Of a stretch of 21,397 nt of DNA, positions 1 to 6,032 are shown one piece after another; the first letter of the stretch is position 1; each line of letters opens with the position of its first letter. The DNA is taken from the IMG/VR virus record IMGVR_UViG_3300008216_000102, positions 1 through 21,397 of that record, one strand, 5' to 3'. The stretch is from a virus. The position numbers were made by a program, and so were the translations under genes. The notes beneath the pieces are model-generated. The model made no database searches. It saw only the letters and a list, made by a program, of their open reading frames with translations, and was not told where the DNA came from.

Positions 1-2
1 GT

Positions 3-917
3 GCATTAACTTGGCAATATTATAATGGTAGTGCTTGGACAACTTTTATCCCCGGTTCTGGAAGGTTTCAACTTGACCCAGACGATAATTTTGGGGGTCA
101 ATTTGATTTTTCAGAAGATGGGGCAGAGCTTTTTCCGCATAATGTAGTAGCTGGTTGGGCTACTACAGCTATAAATGGTGTAACTAAATATTGGATTAGG
201 GTCACAGCAGCTAGTGTAGTAACGGCTCCTACTATTAGACGTATTCAAATGCGTCCTTTAGCAGCTTATGCTACTACTAAAGATGTCTTTGAACTGATTC
301 AAATGGGGGCTGTCCTAGGAGGAACTGATTTTACCTCCTCTACCACCCCCTCTAAGTCTACTGTAGAGGCATTTATTGAAGAAGCACAAGCTTGGATTGA
401 TTTCAAAACCCGAAAATCGTGGCGACCTACCTATATAGTTAATGAAAGTCACGAATTTAACCTAAATGGGTTTCATTTAGACCACGCAGACCCCTATAAA
501 ATACTCGCTGTAAAGATTTGGAATGGGGCAAACTGGGATACTAAGAGACAAGGGAGAAAATTAGATTATTTCCTCGTCCCAGATACAGGGTTGGTACACT
601 TCTCTAGGTATTTCCTCCTCCCTGCACGGTTTCAGTCCTATAATGCCCCCGTATGGCGGTGGGGGGGTGGTGAATTCACTATGCCCATTAGAGTAACCTA
701 TTTATCGGGTAGGGATATGTCTTTAGATACAAGAGGGGGCGGCATAGCCCATGATGCAGCTAAGAAATATGCTGCTATTAACATTATGCGTAGTGCTGAT
801 TTTGGAAATTTGGTGGTTACGGGTATGGATAGGTCACAAGTACAGAATCGAATAGATTCTTGGCAAGCAGAGATTGAAGATGCCGTAGAAAGTCTCTGGT
901 CGTTTGAGATATTCTAA
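3..917 (+). CDS. Head-tail connector-like protein, 5' end outside the window (partial)
   Basis: The frame is open from the first complete codon at base 3 to TAA at 915-917, giving 304 visible residues. An ATG at 249 is internal and has no ribosome binding site before it, so I do not take it as the start. The first ~80 visible residues form a Trp/Tyr-rich beta module (WQYYNGSAW, later KYWIRV), a pattern I associate with phage fibre and baseplate proteins. The rest begins ATTKDVFELIQ, continues through a helical stretch (EAFIEEAQAWIDFKTRKSW), a beta part, and a helical end (DAAKKYAAINIM), resembling gp6-type head-tail adaptors that plug the portal. Its place directly before a tail-terminator candidate and the tail tube gene supports a neck role. 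The connector call is by fold pattern and synteny, not a recognised signature. The next gene's ATG overlaps the stop (TAATG). Confidence 0.55.
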   Translation, partial: ALTWQYYNGSAWTTFIPGSGRFQLDPDDNFGGQFDFSEDGAELFPHNVVAGWATTAINGVTKYWIRVTAASVVTAPTIRRIQMRPLAAYATTKDVFELIQMGAVLGGTDFTSSTTPSKSTVEAFIEEAQAWIDFKTRKSWRPTYIVNESHEFNLNGFHLDHADPYKILAVKIWNGANWDTKRQGRKLDYFLVPDTGLVHFSRYFLLPARFQSYNAPVWRWGGGEFTMPIRVTYLSGRDMSLDTRGGGIAHDAAKKYAAINIMRSADFGNLVVTGMDRSQVQNRIDSWQAEIEDAVESLWSFEIF

Positions 918-1351
918 TGGCTGAACCAATTCCTGTCGAAATTCTCCTAACAGACTTGGATTCCCAATGGAATGCTAGTAATGTAGTGGAACCTAATTTT
1001 ATTGAGGCTACTGGGGCTAATGAACCAGCCCGATATAACCTCAACGTAGCTGATTATGTTATTGGTAGACCTGGTTCACCAGCTTTTCTGGAAACTCCAA
1101 TAGGTAACTGGAAATATGTGCGTAGACAGTATAATATAGAACTAGAGCTTCATACTAGACAGGGTAGGCAAAGACTATACGATATGATGGCAGAGATTAG
1201 AAGGGTGTGCCATGCCCGAAGGCATTCATTTACACAATTTCAACGGGTACAATTTCAACAATTTACGGAAGAAACTACTGACCAGACAAATGTATGGACA
1301 GGAAACGTAAGTGTTCAATTTGTTAATGAGGACGTATTAGCAGAAATTTAA
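917..1351 (+). CDS. Putative tail terminator / neck protein
   Basis: A 144-residue alpha/beta protein. The middle has a strand-helix unit (YNIELELHTRQG, then RLYDMMAEIRRVCHARRHS), followed by a strand-rich end (VWTGNVSVQFVNEDV). This length and pattern fit gpU-like tail terminators or head-closure proteins, which cap the tail tube and join it to the head. The gene sits between the connector-like gene and the tail tube gene, exactly where such a protein is encoded in siphophages. The ATG at 917 shares its A with the upstream TAA and lacks a clear ribosome binding site, so translation is probably coupled. No enzymatic motif is seen. A minor tail or head-completion protein is an equally possible name. 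Confidence 0.5.
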   Translation: MAEPIPVEILLTDLDSQWNASNVVEPNFIEATGANEPARYNLNVADYVIGRPGSPAFLETPIGNWKYVRRQYNIELELHTRQGRQRLYDMMAEIRRVCHARRHSFTQFQRVQFQQFTEETTDQTNVWTGNVSVQFVNEDVLAEI

Positions 1352-1367
1352 AGAATTTGAGTATAAT
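1337..1367 (+). promoter_or_regulatory. Possible promoter before the tail tube gene
   Basis: A perfect TATAAT at 1362-1367 lies in one of the few gaps between genes (1352-1399). The best -35 match is TTAGCA at 1337-1342 (4 of 6), with a long 19-base spacer. A promoter here would boost the abundant tail tube protein. TATAAT is frequent by chance in AT-rich DNA, so this is weak, and the phage sigma factor may read other sequences. Confidence 0.22.
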
Positions 1368-1399
1368 GTATAGTAACACTAAATACTCTGGAGGACAAC

Positions 1400-3145
1400 A
1401 TGCCAATCTATCGTTCTGATCAGGCACAATTAACTTTTGCTGTAGAAGCTGCTCCTGGGGGATACCCAGAGTTGGCTTCTGCTGTAACTCTTGCTACAAG
1501 TGGTGATGCGGGTGAATGCGCTATTAACCTTGTGGCTGGGGTACCAGCGGGTTCTCGTTCTTTGACTGTAGATGGTATGGCTGCTGATGAATTTGTAGCA
1601 GGGGATTTGATTGTAATTGGGACTACTGCGACTGAATCTTCTGAAATACGTAGGGTAGAATTTGTAGATGGAACTACTGGTTTGGTACTTGATACTCCCA
1701 CAGGATTTTTTCACGCTAACAATACAGTAATTAAGATAATTACTGCTGTAACCGATACTGATGCTGACAAGTATATTACGTTTGTTCCTGGTGTATATGA
1801 AACTGTTGAAGTTCCAGACCCTGAAATGGCGATTGAGCCTAGATATTACCTAGGAACTGCTTCTAAACGTAATCCTTATCAATTTTTAAAGGGTCAACAA
1901 ACTTTTACGGGCAGTTTGGGTGGGATGGTGTTGTTAGATGGTAGGGCTTTACGATTTCCTATAGGTCGAGTTAATACTACAACTACCTTTGTTAATACAG
2001 CGGGGTCAACTGACCCCACTTATGGAGCTTTAATTAATAATACTGCTGGATATAAGAAGGGTGATGTTTTTGTAACGGTAGATACTGCGTGGGCAAGTGT
2101 TCCTGTTGGAGCTAGACTCCTTTTCACAGGTTCAACAACCGCAGCGACAACGAGTTCAACTACATCTGAAGTACGTAAACATGTAGGTGCTGCGTCAGCG
2201 ACTGCTTTACGATTAGATGCTCCCCTGCAATTTGACCATGCAAATAATGAATATGTATATGCAATAGTAACTACAGCAGGGGGAACAACTGTTCAATCAG
2301 ATGCACAAAACCCCACAACCTTGATTCCATTCACTCATACTATTACAGAAACGGTAGATTTGGACTCTGTTTCTTGGCATCTACATGTTAGAGATAGCTC
2401 TGAAACAGATGCGAATGACTTTGACCGTAGATATCATGGAGGAAAGATTGGGAATATTTCATTAAGTGCCGAAGAAGGTGGGTTATTGACCTGTGGATGG
2501 GACGGAGTTAATTTCTTAGGTATGAATCATAATCAATCTGCCCATAGTGGGTTTACTGGAAATCTTCCTTCCTATACTTTAATGCAACCTATTAGGGATG
2601 GCAATGTTTCTGCCCCAGGAACCATTAATTCGGGTGCAACTGCGGAACCTTATTACTTCTCTCAAGGACAAGTAACATTATTTGGGTCAGTGATTGCTAG
2701 AGTGAGAAGCTTTAGCTTATCTATAAATAATAATGAAGAACCTAGGTATTATCTACGCAGGACTATGGGAAGGCATCGTGGCCCCTCAGAGATATTGGAA
2801 CAACGTAGGGAATATACTTGTTCTGTAACTCTAGCCCTACCTGATGCAACGACAAATTCATCTTCGGCTATTAGTGTCTTTAAAGAATTACTCTTAGAGG
2901 GTGATTATGGGAGTGGTATGGAGGGATTTAATATTGAACTTAGATTCGATAGAGGTGCTAGTGATAATATAATAATCACCATTCCTAATGATGGAGCAGC
3001 GGGTGTTGGGGGGAATAACCAAGGAGCATTTCTTAATACGGCACCCCATAATATTTCAGAAGCAAATCCAATGGAAGTTGAAGCAGAAGTATTGTTTAGA
3101 AATTTGAAAATTGAAGTTAATGATAATATAGGAGTTTACCCATAA
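1400..3145 (+). CDS. Major tail tube protein, internally duplicated
   Basis: A 581-residue protein in the major tail protein position, preceded by GGAGG at 1391-1395 and followed directly by the tail chaperone pair. It appears to hold two related tube domains. EPRYYL occurs at residues 146-151, followed by an FLKGQQTFTGSLGG strand, and again at 447-452, followed by ILEQRREYTCSVTL. Two further related modules, about 41-117 and 211-292, share a TVD...F/V-V-G...GTTA...E-R-V...LD-P...F-HANN pattern, with HANN at 105-108 and 280-283; these look like inserted beta domains. Single tube proteins are usually 150-350 residues, so the length fits a fusion. Phage T5 pb6 is a known duplicated tube protein that forms trimeric rings; the same arrangement here is inference. 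A tail sheath is less likely because no separate tube gene follows. Confidence 0.65.
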   Translation: MPIYRSDQAQLTFAVEAAPGGYPELASAVTLATSGDAGECAINLVAGVPAGSRSLTVDGMAADEFVAGDLIVIGTTATESSEIRRVEFVDGTTGLVLDTPTGFFHANNTVIKIITAVTDTDADKYITFVPGVYETVEVPDPEMAIEPRYYLGTASKRNPYQFLKGQQTFTGSLGGMVLLDGRALRFPIGRVNTTTTFVNTAGSTDPTYGALINNTAGYKKGDVFVTVDTAWASVPVGARLLFTGSTTAATTSSTTSEVRKHVGAASATALRLDAPLQFDHANNEYVYAIVTTAGGTTVQSDAQNPTTLIPFTHTITETVDLDSVSWHLHVRDSSETDANDFDRRYHGGKIGNISLSAEEGGLLTCGWDGVNFLGMNHNQSAHSGFTGNLPSYTLMQPIRDGNVSAPGTINSGATAEPYYFSQGQVTLFGSVIARVRSFSLSINNNEEPRYYLRRTMGRHRGPSEILEQRREYTCSVTLALPDATTNSSSAISVFKELLLEGDYGSGMEGFNIELRFDRGASDNIIITIPNDGAAGVGGNNQGAFLNTAPHNISEANPMEVEAEVLFRNLKIEVNDNIGVYP

Positions 3146-3150
3146 GGAGG
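3144..3150 (+). promoter_or_regulatory. Strong ribosome binding site for the tail chaperone gene
   Basis: AAGGAGG four bases before the ATG at 3155, overlapping the stop of the tube gene (TAA 3143-3145). It fixes the start of the chaperone gene. Confidence 0.6.
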
Positions 3151-3154
3151 AAAT

Positions 3155-3544
3155 ATGCCAGCAAAAAGCACAGTAGAGACAGTACAATTCGACTTTAAGA
3201 AGTATACCCTTAGTGCGGAGCCAACGAAAAAAGTTTTAACTATCGAAGAAACTGGGGAATCTTTTGAAGTAACAGTTAAACCATTATCTTGGGCTAAACG
3301 TAATCAAATGATTTCAGCTAGTTTAAATTTTGGTACGGATGGGGCTACAGGGTTTGATGGTGATGGGTATGTAAGAGGGTGTTTGAAAGAAATGGTTATA
3401 GACGCTCCGTGGGGGCGTACTACAGAAGCCTTCTTACTAACTATTGATGAACGATTAGGAACTGCCCTAGAAACGCTAGTTCCTAAAGCTTTTGGGGGGA
3501 GTGACGCTGAGACAGTAGATATAGATAATGTAAAAAAAGAGTAA
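3155..3544 (+). CDS. Tail assembly chaperone, short form (gpG-like)
   Basis: A 129-residue protein between the tube and tape-measure genes, the standard place for the gpG-like chaperone that coats the tape measure before tube polymerisation. The visible pattern is an N-terminal beta part (LTIEETGESFEVTVKPLSW) followed by helices, similar to many gpG-type proteins. The zero frame ends in V-K-K-E-stop over a slippery A AAA AAA stretch at 3532-3538. A -1 shift there joins residue 128 to the next frame, giving a 203-residue long form with the 3544-3765 sequence as its C-terminal part. Function is assigned by position and the frameshift hallmark; sequence similarity alone would not prove it. Confidence 0.72.
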   Translation: MPAKSTVETVQFDFKKYTLSAEPTKKVLTIEETGESFEVTVKPLSWAKRNQMISASLNFGTDGATGFDGDGYVRGCLKEMVIDAPWGRTTEAFLLTIDERLGTALETLVPKAFGGSDAETVDIDNVKKE

Positions 3545-3592
3545 TGGCTTTCTTATCTGGGGTAGGAAATACACCCCAGTATGAAGCCATTG
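3532..3592 (+). promoter_or_regulatory. Programmed -1 ribosomal frameshift signal (slippery heptamer plus two-stem RNA)
   Basis: Slippery heptamer A AAA AAA at 3532-3538, in the correct register (gtA AAA AAA gag taa). After a 5-base spacer (GAGTA, 3539-3543) comes an RNA stem-loop. Its outer stem pairs ATGGCTT (3544-3550) with AAGCCAT (3584-3590), extendable by A3543-T3591. Its inner stem pairs CTGGGGT (3557-3563) with ACCCCAG (3573-3579) around a 9-base loop. A -1 slip reads AGA GTA ATG straight into the second chaperone frame. The outer stem also covers that frame's own ATG, so folding may suppress independent initiation. Confidence 0.8.
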
Positions 3593-3765
3593 CTTATTAT
3601 CACTGGCTAATAATGTTACAATTATTAGAAGTTGGAATATCGTGGGACGCAATTCAAGAGATGACTGAGAATCAAATTCATATGTTATTAGGTGTCGTAT
3701 CAGCCAGGAAGCAGAAGGAAGCAGATGCTCAAGCCCGTTCTCAGGCATCCCAGATGAGGATGTAA
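3544..3765 (+). CDS. Tail assembly chaperone, frameshift extension (T domain of gpGT-like fusion)
   Basis: 73 residues from the ATG, or 75 added residues (R, V, then M...) when entered by -1 frameshift. It is in the -1 frame relative to the upstream chaperone, which is the phasing of lambda gpG-gpGT. The sequence is helical (YEAIAYYHWLIMLQLLEVG, then an EMTENQIHMLL helix) and ends in a charged, Gln/Ala-rich tail. In known systems the T part recruits the tube protein to the tape-measure complex. The ATG overlaps the upstream stop as TAATG, so low-level independent initiation cannot be excluded, but it sits inside the predicted stem and lacks a strong ribosome binding site. I expect the main product to be the fusion. 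Confidence 0.7.
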   Translation: MAFLSGVGNTPQYEAIAYYHWLIMLQLLEVGISWDAIQEMTENQIHMLLGVVSARKQKEADAQARSQASQMRM

Positions 3766-3768
3766 TAT

Positions 3769-5472
3769 ATGGCGACTGATGCGACCGAATTTGTTTTAAG
3801 GGTACTCGCTGGTTCGGAAAGTAGCTTGGGTGGTGGTGAATCTGCTCAAGGTGGTGGTTCGGGTGGTGCGTCTAAAGACCTAAACGCTATTCAGCGGGAA
3901 TTAACCAAGTTAAATAAATCTACCTCTAAAGGTGTAGGGGCTACCCTAGGTATAAAACTGGGTACTGCTTCTATCCTTAAACAATCCCAGGTCTTTACAG
4001 GATTCGTAGGAACCATCTTCCAATTGATGGGTGCTATGGTAGACGTTATCTTAGCTCCATTCCTCCCCGTTCTAATTCCTGCCATTCGTAAGATGGCAGA
4101 ATTGATTCCTTATATGGCTAAGTACGCCCAAAATATCTTTGACTTCCTAGATAGGACGTTATTTGAGTGGCTACGTGGTGGTATAGATAGCCTTTTACCC
4201 GAAAAATTTAAAAATGCTATTGTTCCTGTATTAGCTGCCTTTTTGGTTGGGGCGTTCTTCCTTAAAATGACGGGTTTATGGAATCCATTTTTTGCACTTA
4301 TGAAGAATTTTGTAGCTAAACCATTGTTTGCTGCACTTAAGCACTTTATTGCTAGACCTTTATGGGGCATAATTAAAACTTTTATTGCGAAACCTATATG
4401 GGGGATATTAGTAGAAAGATTTGCCATGTTTAAAAGGTGGGATGCCTTTTTTAGTGAAGGATTTAAGAAAGGGATAAAAGCAGTCTTAGGAGATGTGTGG
4501 GAGAATACTGGTGGAAAAGTATTTAGCTTTCTTAAGAAGAGTTTCACGACATGGTTGGATGACATGGGCAGAATTGGTAAGACGGTGCTTGGGTTTATAT
4601 TCAAGCCTATCTGGGCGATTGCAAAACCTATACTTTTAGGGATTGATAACCTTGCTAAGAAAATCCCATCAAGGCTAGGTACATGGATATGGCACCTTAT
4701 ATCTGGGCCTTTTAAGGCTTTCATTAAGGTACAAAAAGGAAGTATAATTGATAGATTTGTTGCCTTTTTTAAAAATATATATAGGAACACAATTAAAGGC
4801 TTGGTGGATTCAATAAAGGGGATAGTGGGTGACTTTATAACTTGGGTTGCCGGAAGGATTGTAGAGGTAAAAAATGCAATTGGGTCTGTAGCGGATGACT
4901 TGATAACTAAGTTTAAGGGTACTGGACTTTGGAAATTGGCAGTTAAATTTTTTGGTAAAGGTACGCTGGTTGGAAAGGCAGCAGGGCTAGTTGGAAGGGC
5001 AGGGGCAGCAGTAGGAGGAAAACTTAAAAGTGGTATGACCCCTAATGTAGGTAAGGGATTTAAAGTCTTGGGAATGTCTATGAAGGGTGTTCCTATTATC
5101 GGCGCAGTAGCAGAATTAGGTTTTGGAGGATGGGCAACATATCAAGACTTTCAAAAATATGGTGCAAAAGCAGCTGGGGCAAGGGCGGCTTTAACTTTAG
5201 CTAATACAGGGGCTGCTTTGATAGACCCAACAGGTCTTGCTTCCGCAGGAGTATCTATAGGTAGCAACGTAGCATTGAGCTATGGTATGAGTAAGAAGTT
5301 TGATGTAAAAAAAGAGTGGGCAATGCAAAACCAAGACCAAGTAATAATAATTAGGACTCCAGGTCAGGCAGATAGATACGTAATGAAAAACAACGTAGAC
5401 GCAGATCAAGGAATTAATGTGGCACTAGGAATGGAATTGGATAGAGCGGATTTAAATTCCGAATTAGGATAA
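3769..5472 (+). CDS. Tail tape-measure protein
   Basis: A 567-residue helical protein directly after the chaperone pair, with GAGGA at 3756-3760 eight bases before the ATG. Residues ~20-37 are a Gly/Ser linker. Next come hydrophobic helices (LMGAMVDVILAPFLPVLIPAI and IVPVLAAFLVGAFFLKM) and then three 12-residue repeats (residues 180-215). The C-terminal third is Gly/Ala-rich and hydrophobic (VPIIGAVAELGFGGW; LIDPTGLASAGVSIG), as in tape measures thought to enter the host membrane during DNA delivery. Tape measures set tail length at about 0.15 nm per residue, so ~85 nm is a rough inference; this is short for the family. No peptidase or lytic transglycosylase motif is seen. GTAAAAAAAGAG at 5305-5316 repeats the bases around the chaperone slippery site, in the same register. 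Confidence 0.8.
   Translation: MATDATEFVLRVLAGSESSLGGGESAQGGGSGGASKDLNAIQRELTKLNKSTSKGVGATLGIKLGTASILKQSQVFTGFVGTIFQLMGAMVDVILAPFLPVLIPAIRKMAELIPYMAKYAQNIFDFLDRTLFEWLRGGIDSLLPEKFKNAIVPVLAAFLVGAFFLKMTGLWNPFFALMKNFVAKPLFAALKHFIARPLWGIIKTFIAKPIWGILVERFAMFKRWDAFFSEGFKKGIKAVLGDVWENTGGKVFSFLKKSFTTWLDDMGRIGKTVLGFIFKPIWAIAKPILLGIDNLAKKIPSRLGTWIWHLISGPFKAFIKVQKGSIIDRFVAFFKNIYRNTIKGLVDSIKGIVGDFITWVAGRIVEVKNAIGSVADDLITKFKGTGLWKLAVKFFGKGTLVGKAAGLVGRAGAAVGGKLKSGMTPNVGKGFKVLGMSMKGVPIIGAVAELGFGGWATYQDFQKYGAKAAGARAALTLANTGAALIDPTGLASAGVSIGSNVALSYGMSKKFDVKKEWAMQNQDQVIIIRTPGQADRYVMKNNVDADQGINVALGMELDRADLNSELG
4306..4413 (+). repeat. Three tandem 12-residue (36-base) repeats in the tape-measure gene
   Basis: Units encode NFVAKPLFAALK, HFIARPLWGIIK and TFIAKPIWGILV (residues 180-191, 192-203, 204-215). 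The shared pattern is x-F-[VI]-A-[KR]-P-[LI]-[FW]-[AG]-[AI]-[LI]-x. A partial unit (WNPFFALMK) precedes them and a related FKPIW occurs later. The codons differ between units, so the repeat is old or held by selection on the protein. Confidence 0.7.
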
Positions 5473-5489
5473 GAAGGGGTATAATTTAA

Positions 5490-6032
5490 ATGGCTGAACC
5501 ACAAGTATCTATATTATTACGGAAAGGGCCACACGATGGTACGCCATCTAATGCTACTACTAGAATTAGATATGCATTATTGTGTGATAACTTCTCCGTT
5601 CAAATAGCTAAAACTCCTATTCAAATACCCATTCCTCAGAAGTCTCCTGAAATAGTAGACTTGGGCATCTTTCGTCCTTCGTTATCTATTAATGGCCTAG
5701 TACCTACGCTAGGGGAAGGAACATCTACTGTTGCTGGCTATGAGGGGATGGAAGTATTCCAATATACTAAGGGTGGAGTTGCAGCCAATTATTATTTTCC
5801 TTACAAAAATAAACTAGAAGAAGCTGCTTATACTTGGATTGCGGCTACTGTATCTGAATTAGAATTAGAGATTGGGGATGCTACTACTCCTACAGGTACT
5901 AATCATACTGGTGGGGGTGTTTATAAAGTAGCTATACAACAAGCAAGATTTCAAGTAGATGCCTCTAAGGAAGACCGTTGGACATTTGCCTTTCAGTTTG
6001 TTTGTAAGTCTAGAGGAGATGTGACTTTCTAA
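5490..6032 (+). CDS. Putative distal tail / baseplate protein
   Basis: A 180-residue, strand-rich protein between the tape measure and the large hub/receptor-binding gene, where distal tail (Dit-like) or tube-initiator proteins are encoded. Visible segments include VSILLRKG at the start, IPIPQKSPEIVDLGIFRPSL, and a beta C-terminus (VYKVAIQQARFQV; RWTFAFQFVCKS). I do not recognise a specific family signature, so the name rests mainly on synteny. AGAAGG at 5472-5477 lies 12 bases before the ATG, which is long spacing. A TATAAT at 5480-5485 just before the start has no matching -35 box. The stop overlaps the next ATG (TAATG). Confidence 0.5.
   Translation: MAEPQVSILLRKGPHDGTPSNATTRIRYALLCDNFSVQIAKTPIQIPIPQKSPEIVDLGIFRPSLSINGLVPTLGEGTSTVAGYEGMEVFQYTKGGVAANYYFPYKNKLEEAAYTWIAATVSELELEIGDATTPTGTNHTGGGVYKVAIQQARFQVDASKEDRWTFAFQFVCKSRGDVTF

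Noticed and set aside
143-167. Hairpin with a 9-bp stem (T GTAGTAGC / GCTACTAC A) and 7-base loop near the window start.
   Set aside because: It lies within the open connector frame, has no T-run after it, and encodes ordinary residues (VVAGWATT). Probably chance.
2002-2017. Inverted repeat GGGGTCA / TGACCCC with a two-base centre.
   Set aside because: Inside the tail tube gene, no spacing suited to an operator and no neighbouring promoter.
1400-3145. Tail sheath identity for the 581-residue protein.
   Set aside because: No separate tube gene follows; the internal repeat and gene order fit a tube protein better.
3829-3874. G-rich stretch (repeated GGTGGTGG) as a possible G-quadruplex.
   Set aside because: It is explained by Gly codons of the linker at the tape-measure N-terminus, and most tracts are only two G long.
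4110-4790. Long open frame of 226 codons on the minus strand opposite the tape measure.
   Set aside because: It mirrors the hydrophobic tape-measure gene, shows no family pattern or ribosome site, and all convincing genes are on the + strand.
5305-5316. Second copy of GTAAAAAAAGAG, in slippery register, within the tape-measure gene.
   Set aside because: No downstream stem seen; a -1 slip gives only 13 more residues before a stop. The codons simply encode V-K-K-E.
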